From assembly GCA_014860745.1 (NCBI GenBank), contig JACZJC010000005.1, positions 21,983 to 85,982 of the forward strand: a stretch of 64,000 nucleotides of DNA. The letters are read 5' to 3'. Below, in pieces: positions 50,981 through 61,974 of this stretch (position 1 is the first letter of the stretch; every line of letters starts with the position of its first letter). The stretch comes from Anaerolineales bacterium (GTDB taxonomy: Bacteria; Chloroflexota; Anaerolineae; Anaerolineales; Villigracilaceae). Under the pieces are notes generated by a model, which had not been told where the DNA came from, did not search any database, and saw only the letters and a list, made by a program, of their open reading frames with translations. The position numbers were made by a program, and so were the translations under genes.

Positions 50981-52654
50981 ATGAACGAAGAAACTGCCAA
51001 TCCTGAAAAACCTCAATCACCCTACGCGGGACGCTGGGTGGCCCGCGTGCGAGGCCGCGTGATCGCCCAAGGTGGCACACCCGAACAAGCCCTGCGCGCC
51101 TCACTCTCCAGCCGTTATAAAGAAAAACCAGAGATTATCTTCATGCCAGTCAATTTTTTATTACCGCCATTATTGGAAAGGATAAAGAACTTCCTGCCTC
51201 TCGAACAGGAGATCTACCTCGTTGGCGGCGCTGTGCGGGACCTTTTGCTTTCCCGCCTCTCTCCCGACCTGGATTTTGCCCTGCCGTCGAACGGCATTTC
51301 CCTCGCTCGAAAAATTGCCAACTCGCTTGATGCAGATTTTTTAGCCCTCGATGACGAACGCGACACAGGCCGTGTTGTCCTCACAAATGAAGATGGCTCC
51401 CACACCTTTATCGATTTTGCCACCTATCGCGGCGCTACCCTCGAAGAGGATTTACACGCCCGTGATTTCACCATCAATGCCATTGCTCTCAACCTGAGAG
51501 ACAACACGATCATTGACCCACTGGATGGTGCGAAAGATATTCGCGCCAAGGTCCTCCGCGCCTGCTCGCCCGCCTCACTGGCAGACGATCCCGTTCGCAT
51601 TTTGCGGGGAGTACGTCTCGCGGCCGCGCTCAGCTTCACTATCGATAAATCCACCCGCGAATGGATGAAACAATCTGCCGATCAAATCGTGCGCATCTCT
51701 GCCGAACGCCTGCGCGACGAAGTCTTCAAAATTTTGCAAGGCCCGCGGGTTGACGCATCCCTCCGCGCCCTGGACATGCTCGGTGTGCTTCCGCATCTCA
51801 TGCCTGAATTACTCAAAATGAAAGGTGTGGAACAATCCCCTCCGCATGTGTACGAAGTCTGGACGCACACCCTCTCCGTTTTGAATTATCTCGACCAGGT
51901 GATTTCTGGCTTGCGGGTGGGATACGATGCCGAAAAAACGAACGACATGTTCACCGGCCTGTTTGGCCTGCGGTTGGGACGTTTCCGCCAGCAGATTGCA
52001 AAACACTTTTCCGATTCGCTGAACATAAACCGCTCTCATCGCTCCCTGCTTTTCTTCGCCGCGTTGTATCACGATGTCAGCAAACCCGAAACGAAAACCA
52101 TCGACGAATCTGGCCGCATTCGCTTTTTCGACCACGACATCCAAGGCGCGGAAGTTGCCGCCTCCCGCGCACGATCCTTCAACCTCAGCAACGACGAAGT
52201 GGAGCGTATCCATGTGATCGTTAAAAATCACATGCGGATACATTCCTTCGGCACGCGCTTGGAAGCGGATCAACAAACCCCGTCGCGGAAAGCCATCTAT
52301 CGCTTCTTTCGCGACAGCGGCAAAGCAGGGATAGACCTCATCCTGCTCAGCCTGGCCGACCTGCGCGGCACCTACGCCAACGAGCTAACCATAGATACAT
52401 GGACGGCTTATCTGGATGTCGCCCGCATCCTGCTGGAAAATTATTGGGAACGCCCCGAAGAAGTGGTTGCCCCGCCGCGTCTCCTGGACGGGCACGAACT
52501 GATGAAGGAATTAAATCTCGAACCTGGTCCTGCCATCGGCCAGCTGCTTGAAGCCGTCCGCGAGAACCAGGCTGCGGGAAAAATCGAAACCCGCGAGCAG
52601 GCGTTATTGTTTGTGCGGGAAAAATTGGCGAAAGGTTCTCCCGGTGATTCATGA
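50981..52654 (+). CDS. CCA tRNA nucleotidyltransferase/poly(A) polymerase with HD domain and N-terminal DUF5678-like domain
   Basis: 557 residues. The nucleotidyltransferase head has LVGGAVRDLLL and the metal-binding PDLDFALP; DLHARDFTINAIA and DDPVRILRGVRLAAAL follow. An HD domain (FFAALYHDVSKPETKT) comes after. The first ~55 residues (YAGRWVARVRGRVIAQGG, IIFMP) look like a DUF5678 domain, not part of standard Cca. It would add or repair the tRNA CCA end. ATG 50981 is preferred over an in-frame TTG at 50966. The stop overlaps the next gene (ATGA). Confidence 0.88.
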   Translation: MNEETANPEKPQSPYAGRWVARVRGRVIAQGGTPEQALRASLSSRYKEKPEIIFMPVNFLLPPLLERIKNFLPLEQEIYLVGGAVRDLLLSRLSPDLDFALPSNGISLARKIANSLDADFLALDDERDTGRVVLTNEDGSHTFIDFATYRGATLEEDLHARDFTINAIALNLRDNTIIDPLDGAKDIRAKVLRACSPASLADDPVRILRGVRLAAALSFTIDKSTREWMKQSADQIVRISAERLRDEVFKILQGPRVDASLRALDMLGVLPHLMPELLKMKGVEQSPPHVYEVWTHTLSVLNYLDQVISGLRVGYDAEKTNDMFTGLFGLRLGRFRQQIAKHFSDSLNINRSHRSLLFFAALYHDVSKPETKTIDESGRIRFFDHDIQGAEVAASRARSFNLSNDEVERIHVIVKNHMRIHSFGTRLEADQQTPSRKAIYRFFRDSGKAGIDLILLSLADLRGTYANELTIDTWTAYLDVARILLENYWERPEEVVAPPRLLDGHELMKELNLEPGPAIGQLLEAVRENQAAGKIETREQALLFVREKLAKGSPGDS

Positions 52655-53187
52655 ATCTAATTTTCTTCGACCTTGAATCTCAATTCCTTTTCGATGAAGT
52701 CGGCGGGCGCGGGAACATCGATAAATTAAAAGTCGCCTGCGGCGTCACGTATTCAACAGCGAAGAACGATTTCAAGGTATATTGGGAACAGGACGTTCCT
52801 GCTCTGATCGAAGAATTAAAATCCGCAACAAAAGTGATCGGATTCAATCTGCGCGGATTTGACTACCTTGTACTTCAACCTTACTCAACTGAAACGCGCT
52901 TCGCCTCTCTCCCGACCCTTGACTTGCTCCTCGACCTGCAAAAGACTCTCGGCTTTCGCATCAGCCTTGATAATATCGCCAGCGCCACCCTCGGCACCGC
53001 CAAAACCGCGGACGGTGTTCAATCCGTCCACTGGTTTCGGAGCGGCGAACTGGAAAAAGTTGCCGAATACTGCAAAGCGGATGTGGACATCACCCGCCGC
53101 ATCTACGAGTTTGGGCGCGATAATGGATATATTTTCTACAAATCGAAACTCGGCAGCAAGTTGAAGGTAAATGTCAACTGGAAGTAA
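52651..53187 (+). CDS. DEDD-type 3'-5' exonuclease-like protein (RNase H fold)
   Basis: 178 residues. IFFDLES (D7, E9), VIGFNLRGFDYLVL and YCKADVDITRRIY give the DEDD acidic set of RNase T/YprB-like exonucleases. Its ATG overlaps the cca stop by four bases, so it is translationally coupled and may act on tRNA or other RNA ends. No second domain. Confidence 0.8.
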   Translation: MNLIFFDLESQFLFDEVGGRGNIDKLKVACGVTYSTAKNDFKVYWEQDVPALIEELKSATKVIGFNLRGFDYLVLQPYSTETRFASLPTLDLLLDLQKTLGFRISLDNIASATLGTAKTADGVQSVHWFRSGELEKVAEYCKADVDITRRIYEFGRDNGYIFYKSKLGSKLKVNVNWK

Positions 53188-53209
53188 CAGAGGAAGGAGA
53201 TTTTGTAAC

Positions 53210-53962
53210 ATGGAAAATAACATCGATCTATCGTACGAACGACATGGGAAGGGACCGCCGCTGGTCTTGATTCACGGGTTTCCGCTCGACCTGTCGATTT
53301 GGGATAAGGTTGTCCCATTACTGGAAAATGATTTTGACTTGATCGCCCCGGACTTGCGCGGGTTCGGTGAATCATCCACCATGGATGGACCCTGCACAAT
53401 GTTGGATTTTGCGAACGACATTGCGGGTTTGCTTGATTTTCTCGGAGTGGAAAAGGCTGCCTTTGCCGGACATTCGATGGGTGGTTATGTGGCTCTGGCT
53501 TTTGCCAAAGAATATCCAGAGCGGGTGAGCGGGCTGGCCCTCATCTCGTCTCAGCCTGGAGCAGATAACCTTGAGCGAAAAGAGGGACGCTACAAAACCG
53601 CGCAGGATGTCGCCGACAAGGGAGTGGGTGTTGTGGCGGAGGCCATGACGCCGAAGCTTTCTGCGAATAAGGAAGTGCAGGATTTTGTCCGTGCGTTGAC
53701 GATTGCCCAAAGTAAAAACGGAGTTATTGGCGCACTGAAAGCCATGGCTGAGCGCGACGATTTCATGTCGATCCTGCCCCAATTTAAATTTCCCATCCTC
53801 CTAATCCATGGTGATGCGGATGCCCTTATCCCCGTGGACCGGGCGAGAGAGGTCAAAGCCGTATTACCGGAAGCGCGGCTGGTTGAGCTGACGGGCGCCG
53901 GCCACATGCCGATGCTGGAAGTTCCAGACGAAACCGCCGAAGCATTGAAGTTATTAAAGTGA
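53210..53962 (+). CDS. Alpha/beta hydrolase
   Basis: 250 residues from ATG 53210, which follows GGAAGGAG. Oxyanion HGFPLD, nucleophile elbow GHSMGG (S89), acid LIHGDADALIP and base GAGHMPM. Similar to pimeloyl-ester, 3-oxoadipate enol-lactone and haloperoxidase-type hydrolases; the substrate is not readable. A terminator follows directly. Confidence 0.88.
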   Translation: MENNIDLSYERHGKGPPLVLIHGFPLDLSIWDKVVPLLENDFDLIAPDLRGFGESSTMDGPCTMLDFANDIAGLLDFLGVEKAAFAGHSMGGYVALAFAKEYPERVSGLALISSQPGADNLERKEGRYKTAQDVADKGVGVVAEAMTPKLSANKEVQDFVRALTIAQSKNGVIGALKAMAERDDFMSILPQFKFPILLIHGDADALIPVDRAREVKAVLPEARLVELTGAGHMPMLEVPDETAEALKLLK

Positions 53963-53963
53963 G

Positions 53964-54000
53964 AAAATTGCCCGTCACTCTCAAAGCGACGGGCAATTTT
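53964..54000. terminator. Bidirectional intrinsic terminator
   Basis: AAAATTGCCCGTC (53964-53976) pairs with GACGGGCAATTTT (53988-54000), 13 bp with A and T tracts on both sides. It lies between convergent genes. Confidence 0.88.
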
Positions 54001-54024
54001 GTTTATGCAGAATCAGGCGAAAGG

Positions 54025-54456
54025 TCAGGAGGGAAGCGGCTGGGTGTTGCTGGATAGCGAGTCAGTTTTATTTAACTTCGACCTGTCCAGGGAACCGGTC
54101 CGCCTCACCATCTTTCTGATGTGCGCGACCAATACACCACTGGGCACAGGCTTGACCAGGAAGTCATCCGCTCCCGCATCCAGAACGCCTGCCACCATGC
54201 GCGGATCGTTGATGGCGGAAAGGATGAGGATGGGGACATTGCTGAACGCGCGGATGGACTTGGCCACCTGCAAGCCGTCCACCTCGGGCATCATCAGGTC
54301 GAGGAGCACCACGTTGGGATTGTAATCGCGCGCGAGTTTAATTCCGTCTTCACCTTTGTTGGTGGCAATCACATCGAAACCATGCGTCTTGAGCAGCATG
54401 CACATTAATTCGGTGATCGCAATGTCATCGTCGATTACAAGGATTTTTGTGGTCAT
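54025..54456 (-). CDS. Single-domain response regulator
   Basis: 143 residues from ATG 54456. A full receiver: VIDDD, phospho-acceptor D53 (VVLLDLMMPEVDG), ILILSA and VKPVPSGVL with the conserved Lys and Pro. Only a short tail follows, with no DNA-binding domain. No kinase gene is adjacent. It looks like an OmpR-type receiver that lost or never had the output domain. Confidence 0.85.
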   Translation of the reverse strand: MTTKILVIDDDIAITELMCMLLKTHGFDVIATNKGEDGIKLARDYNPNVVLLDLMMPEVDGLQVAKSIRAFSNVPILILSAINDPRMVAGVLDAGADDFLVKPVPSGVLVAHIRKMVRRTGSLDRSKLNKTDSLSSNTQPLPS

Positions 54457-54668
54457 AAGATTCCGTGTTGCTATTATCACCTAATACCATATCAATGTAC
54501 TTTGCAATATGTTTACAGGTTGAAAGACTGATTTTATGAGGTCTGCTGATTGAAATCTGATTATCTGGTGATTTTCGTCATGTGGAATCCAGACCGTTTT
54601 TGGTAAAATATTTCACAATCGAAATCTTCGAGTAATTATTACAATTCCAATCTTTACAGGAGGCTGAA

Positions 54669-57485
<2,817 letters not shown>

Positions 57486-57493
57486 CTTCCATG

Positions 57494-57574
57494 GCATTGC
57501 GAGTGTTCGTTGCGGAGCAATCTCTTTGTACCTGCGAGATTACTTCGTCGCAAAAAACGCTCCTCGCAATGACA
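57494..57574. repeat. REP-like palindromic repeat, copy B
   Basis: Ends GCATTGCGAG and CTCGCAATGACA; the middle contains GAGATTACTTCGTCGC. On the minus strand it reads TGTCATTGCGAGGAGCGTTT, matching copy A inside the helicase gene at nearly every position. It lies between ppdK and hemW. Confidence 0.8.
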
Positions 57575-57575
57575 T

Positions 57576-58838
57576 TTACACAAACCGCATGAAGACTTGA
57601 TTTCCCAATAGTCTTCCGCGTTTGGTAAGCCTGTAAACCTCCGAGGTCTTTAAGACCTCGGAGGTTTTGACTTCAAGCAGACCATTCTGGATGAGTTCTT
57701 TAATTTCATTAGGATAGACATCCAAAAGCCCGCTTCCGAATCTTAATCTGAAATCTGATTCTACGACACCGGCATCTACCAGCCTGAGGTTGTTGATCAT
57801 GTATTCGGAGATATCATCTTGCAGGGTTTGTTTGTGCTGGTTGACAGTGGCAGGGGAGAGAGGGAATTCGTAAGTCGTAATTTGTGATTGGTAATGGGTG
57901 AGGCGCTCGATGTAGGTTTTGATTCGCAAAGCGTTTGAATAGCGATAGCCGTTGGCATATCCGTGCGCACCTGCGCCGAAGGCGAGGTAGGGAAGAGAGC
58001 GCCAGTATTGCAGATTGTGGCGACAGGCGAAGAAAGGATAAGGGATGAAGGATGAGGGATGAATTTCTTCATCTCTCATCCTTTCAAATTCATCCTTGTG
58101 TTTTGCCCAATTGGAGATTTCATACTGCGCGTAGCCAGATTGGGATAAATAATCCATCGTCCACTCGTACATTTCAGCAGCCGAGTCTGGATCAGGAATT
58201 GGAAGCAGACCTTTTGTTGACCATCTTCCAAAAGGTGTGCCATGTTCGAGAGTCAGCGCATAGGCAGAGATGTGCTCAGGGTGAAGGTCGACCACCCGTT
58301 TGAGAGTGGTTTGCCAGGTTTGCAGAGTCTGTTCTGGCAATCCATAAATCAGGTCGAGGTTGAGGTTGTCGAAGCCAGCATTTCGGGCGGAAAAGACGGC
58401 TTCGATCACATCGAAGAAATTGTGTTCGCGTTCGAGCATGCGCAGTTCTTCTGCATTGGCTGATTGCACTCCGAAACTGATGCGGTTGACGCCCGCCTTG
58501 CGGATGCCGTCCAATTTTTGAGGGGAGATAGTGCCGGGGTTGGCTTCGATACTGATTTCGGGGTTGGGAGAAAATGCAAAGGCGGAGGTCAATGCTTTTA
58601 GGACAGAATCAAATTGCGGCGCGGAAAGAAGCGAGGGAGTCCCTCCGCCGAAAAAGACAGTGTGGATGGTAATTGGTAAATTGGTAGATTGGTTTCCGAT
58701 AAATTCAATCTCCCGAATCAAAGCCTCCACGTAGGCGGGAATAGAGTCTTCCTGGCCGGCATAGGTGTTGAAGTCGCAGTAGGCGCAGCGGTGTTTGCAG
58801 AAGGGGATGTGGATGTAGATGGAGGTTTCAGGTTTCAA
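57576..58838 (-). CDS. hemW: HemW-like radical SAM protein (coproporphyrinogen III oxidase-like)
   Basis: 420 residues. The radical SAM cluster motif CKHRCAYC (C14, C18, C21) and FFGGGTPSLL; NRISFGVQSANAEELRMLER and a C-terminal winged domain follow. HemW proteins insert heme; they were once named HemN-like but lack coproporphyrinogen oxidase activity in studied cases. The start is a TTG that overlaps the stop codon of the MFS gene (TTGA), suggesting translational coupling. An ATG is not available nearby. Confidence 0.85.
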   Translation of the reverse strand: MKPETSIYIHIPFCKHRCAYCDFNTYAGQEDSIPAYVEALIREIEFIGNQSTNLPITIHTVFFGGGTPSLLSAPQFDSVLKALTSAFAFSPNPEISIEANPGTISPQKLDGIRKAGVNRISFGVQSANAEELRMLEREHNFFDVIEAVFSARNAGFDNLNLDLIYGLPEQTLQTWQTTLKRVVDLHPEHISAYALTLEHGTPFGRWSTKGLLPIPDPDSAAEMYEWTMDYLSQSGYAQYEISNWAKHKDEFERMRDEEIHPSSFIPYPFFACRHNLQYWRSLPYLAFGAGAHGYANGYRYSNALRIKTYIERLTHYQSQITTYEFPLSPATVNQHKQTLQDDISEYMINNLRLVDAGVVESDFRLRFGSGLLDVYPNEIKELIQNGLLEVKTSEVLKTSEVYRLTKRGRLLGNQVFMRFV

Positions 58839-59992
58839 GTTTCAGGTTCCAAGTTGCGACGGGGGAGGCCGATGAAGAGGGCGATGGGCCCTGCAAGTAA
58901 AAGCCACATGGCTGTGCCGATGCCGAAGGCATGTGCAGTGAGACCGATGCCGAAGGGAATGAGTTTACCAAATAAACCTGAAACATTGTCGAGGGTTAAT
59001 ACTGCGCCGCTTTGACCGTGCATCGAGTCGAAAAGATTCGCTTTTAGGATGGCGTACCAGCCCGAATTGAAAAGGCCCATGAAGCCTATGATGACAAGTT
59101 TGAGCCATGCTTGAGAAGAAAGCAGAAAGAGCGGAAAGAGAATGAGTTCGATGACGACGCTGATGCGCAGATAATCGAGACCTTTGACGCGTTCGACGAG
59201 CGGAATGAGCAAAAAGTCGCCGAGCAGGCCAACACCTGTCCATACGGCGACGGAGAGAGCGGCTTGGGTGGGTGTAAAGCCAGCCACATCCACAAAGTAA
59301 AGCGGGAGGAAGCCATAAAGCACATCCAGCATGAGATCGGAGAATTCAAGCAAAATCAGCCAGCGGACGATGCTCCAGTTTTTGAGGGCGGCGAAGGTGG
59401 ATTTGAATTGGTTGAGGATGTCTTTGAAGGATGGGATGGGTTCGTGTGTTTCACCTTTTTCGTTTGGGATGCGTTTCCATGCGTAGGCGAGGATAAGCGT
59501 CGAGATCAGTGCAAGCGCAAGGAACATGCCGCGCCAGCCGAAGCCGATATAGGCTGCGCCGCTGAGAAGGATGGGGCCAATGAAAACGCCGAGCGAACCC
59601 GCAAAGGTCCAGCGCGCCATGTTGTGTTCACGGCGTTCGGGAGCCAAATCCATGAGCGAAGCTTGTGAAATGCTGACGAAAGCGCCCGAGGACGGGTGGA
59701 ATAAAATGAACGAGGAAAGAAGAAAAAGGAAGGATGTGCTGATGCCTGTGAGCGCAAGCGAAATGGTGAAAAAGATTCCGCCTGCCAGGATGACGGCGCG
59801 GCGTTTCCAGGTGTCTGCGAGAGTAAAGAGGAAAGGCTCGATGAAGTTGGCGAGGAATCCGGGCAGGGAGAGGGCAAGGCCGATTTGGATGTAATTCAGA
59901 TGCAGGTCATCGCGGATAAACGGCCACGCGGCTTCACTGATTCCGTAGATCAGTTCGTCGAGGAATTCGATCAGGAGATAAACAAAGCTCAT
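58835..59992 (-). CDS. MFS transporter
   Basis: 385 residues with about 11-12 membrane segments. The N-terminus FLDELIYGISEAAWPFIRDD is followed by a loop with ADTWKRRAVILAGG, an MFS motif A-like segment. Substrate unknown; efflux of small molecules is likely. It is co-directional and coupled with hemW. ATG 59992 lies on the end of a 230-base stretch with restriction-gene tail sequence upstream. Confidence 0.8.
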   Translation of the reverse strand: MSFVYLLIEFLDELIYGISEAAWPFIRDDLHLNYIQIGLALSLPGFLANFIEPFLFTLADTWKRRAVILAGGIFFTISLALTGISTSFLFLLSSFILFHPSSGAFVSISQASLMDLAPERREHNMARWTFAGSLGVFIGPILLSGAAYIGFGWRGMFLALALISTLILAYAWKRIPNEKGETHEPIPSFKDILNQFKSTFAALKNWSIVRWLILLEFSDLMLDVLYGFLPLYFVDVAGFTPTQAALSVAVWTGVGLLGDFLLIPLVERVKGLDYLRISVVIELILFPLFLLSSQAWLKLVIIGFMGLFNSGWYAILKANLFDSMHGQSGAVLTLDNVSGLFGKLIPFGIGLTAHAFGIGTAMWLLLAGPIALFIGLPRRNLEPET

Positions 59993-60033
59993 TCTTTGGA
60001 TTTAACCATACTTCTGATTTCCCCCACAAGGTT

Positions 60034-60222
60034 TTATATATGGAAAACAATCGCCCTGTCCGTTGACTTCACCTCCCGCGCCAGCCGATCTGCCTCCTGC
60101 GGGTTATGCGCGGACTTAAGACTCTTGTGCAACGCCAACATCCTCTCCACCAACAAGACCATCTTGTCGTGCTGTGCTTTCTCGGCGGGGTCGCTGAAGT
60201 TGATGAACTGGCATGCAATCAT
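60034..60222 (-). pseudogene. Remnant of the type IIG restriction gene tail, copy 3
   Basis: The minus strand reads NFSDPAEKAQHDKMV, LVERMLALHKSLKSAHNPQ and EADRLAREVKSTDRAI, almost identical to the C-terminal 60 residues of the R-M protein at 61975. An ATG overlaps the stop of the ApeA-like gene by chance. It ends abruptly (IVFHI). Confidence 0.85.
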
Positions 60223-61613
60223 TTTTTTGTCGTCCGAAGATGTTTCCAGCCAGTCAAGTGTGTTTGTATTTTGGGTTCAAGAAGTTCTTTAATTTTTTCG
60301 TTGGAAAACCCGATAATTCCTAATAGATAAATTTCAAACACCATAGTTAATACATATATAACTGACGGCCACTCCTCTTTTTGAAAAGTCAATTTTTGTT
60401 TGTTGTGATGGACAAGTTCATTTCTTGTGCCCACCACTTTTTTGGCAAACAACTCGTTATTATCAATAAATTTACTAACGAATTCCTTTTTGTTATCAAG
60501 AAGTTCTAAGATTTTCAATTTAAGCCGTTTGTAATTTGCATTAGTCAATGCATCATTAACCCATTCTGCCAATTCACTTGGGGCAACTTGTAACACTCTT
60601 TCCTTTTGCTCAACAAATTTATCATGAGGCAGATATTGGCCGTCAAATAAAATACTATGCAATGATTCTAAAGCTTGTGAGATACTTAAAAATTTAGTGT
60701 CAATGAACAGCCGATTGGCGTAAAACAATGACCGATAGAGGTGTATCACAGTTTCATATTTGTCAAATGATGCAAACCATGCAACAATCTGTTGTGAGGT
60801 CAAATCCCTATAGACATACAAAAACTCTTGTGGCAACTTCTGCTTCTTATTCACGATTGACTCTATGGGAGAGTAATAAATGCTAATTTCAGGATAATAA
60901 GATTTGCCCTGATCGCTTTCTTGTGAATTTTCTTGCGATAAGCCAAGTACAGAGATAGGGTAAGGTACTCTTTGTATCGCAACTTGAAGCAAATAAGTGA
61001 ATCTATTTAACAGTATAAATAAATCGTCAAAACTGACATCCCCATTTTTGCTTTTTATGACAAGGTACGCGCATTGAGAAATTGTTATTTCAGTCTGAAT
61101 AATAGATTGGTTAGGGCCACGACTTGAAAAACCTATTCCAGCCTCGAATGTATCACCAATATCGAAGAATTGAGACGCGGGCATTTCGTATCTAATATTT
61201 GAAATGAATTTACCAGGTGTGTTATCCCACTCAATCGCAAAGCCATAAATATCAACCCATGCATCGAGATCTGTATAGCTTCCGCGTAATTGGTGAAATT
61301 TTATTTTCTCCTTCGAATCAAAATGAACACCCTCAAAAACGAAATGCACTCGATATTTACCACCTCCTAATCCAACAAGCGGATAACTCAAAGATGTAAT
61401 AATACACTTGTACAAAGTAATAGGCTTACCTTGTTGAGTAAGTCCAAGAATGATAGTTGGTTGTTCAATTTTGGCTATTCTCTCTGTGCCAAACACACCC
61501 ACTATCTCAAGAAATGCTCCATCTTCTTGAGAAAAAGTTAATGTCCCAGGTAGTTGATTTTCTTCCGAGTTTGGAAGCCACCAATATCCTTTCAATTCAA
61601 TTGGGTTTTGCAT
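60219..61613 (-). CDS. apeA: ApeA-like HEPN antiphage protein
   Basis: 464 residues. The N-terminus KGYWWLPNSEENQLPGTLTF matches the ApeA N-terminal domain; the C-terminal helical part contains the HEPN ribonuclease motif RNELVH (R-x4-H, about 396-401). ApeA is a known single-gene antiphage system that is thought to cut RNA in infected cells. ATG 61613 follows AAGGAG. It stands between decayed copies of the R-M gene tail, inside a restriction locus. AT-rich compared with the housekeeping genes. Confidence 0.85.
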   Translation of the reverse strand: MQNPIELKGYWWLPNSEENQLPGTLTFSQEDGAFLEIVGVFGTERIAKIEQPTIILGLTQQGKPITLYKCIITSLSYPLVGLGGGKYRVHFVFEGVHFDSKEKIKFHQLRGSYTDLDAWVDIYGFAIEWDNTPGKFISNIRYEMPASQFFDIGDTFEAGIGFSSRGPNQSIIQTEITISQCAYLVIKSKNGDVSFDDLFILLNRFTYLLQVAIQRVPYPISVLGLSQENSQESDQGKSYYPEISIYYSPIESIVNKKQKLPQEFLYVYRDLTSQQIVAWFASFDKYETVIHLYRSLFYANRLFIDTKFLSISQALESLHSILFDGQYLPHDKFVEQKERVLQVAPSELAEWVNDALTNANYKRLKLKILELLDNKKEFVSKFIDNNELFAKKVVGTRNELVHHNKQKLTFQKEEWPSVIYVLTMVFEIYLLGIIGFSNEKIKELLEPKIQTHLTGWKHLRTTKK

Positions 61614-61631
61614 TGATTTCTCCTTTTGGAA

Positions 61632-61672
61632 GATTAAGTCCCTTCCACAATCCCAATCTCTTCCTCGCTTAT
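61632..61672 (-). pseudogene. Short remnant of the R-M gene tail, copy 2
   Basis: The minus strand reads MISEEEIGIVEGT and stop, matching the final residues EEEIGIVEGK of the R-M protein. Only this end piece remains. Confidence 0.65.
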
Positions 61673-61719
61673 CATCCCCGCTGAAGCTCCTGTGATGATA
61701 TAGGTAGTCTTACGCATGA

Positions 61720-61941
61720 CTACCCCTTTCCTTCAACGATGTTGATTTCGTCAGGGAACAACCCATACAATTGATAGACCAACCCGTCAATCGCCTTGTC
61801 CACTGACTCAACCTCGCGCTCCAGACGATCTACCCCTTGCGGGTTGTGCGCGGACGCGAGACTCTTGTGCAACGCCAGTATTCTCTCCAAAAATTGTACT
61901 TGCAAATCATCATCGTTTGTGTCACAATAAAGTTGCTCCAC
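61720..61941 (-). pseudogene. Remnant of the R-M gene tail, copy 1
   Basis: 73 codons. After a short unrelated start, it reads LERILALHKSLASAHNPQG, RLEREVESVDKAIDGLVYQL and EINIVEGKG, a diverged copy of the R-M C-terminus. Could be a small expressed protein, but the homology points to decay. Confidence 0.75.
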
Positions 61942-61970
61942 TTAGGGTGCCCCCCTCACCCTGAGTGGAG
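61936..61970. repeat. Perfect-length inverted repeat near the R-M stop
   Basis: CTCCACTTAGGGTG and CACCCTGAGTGGAG (one G-U) around CCCCCCT. TATTTTATTTT follows on the + strand, so the hairpin looks like a terminator for rightward transcription, though no + gene is seen. Confidence 0.5.
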
Positions 61971-61974
61971 TATT

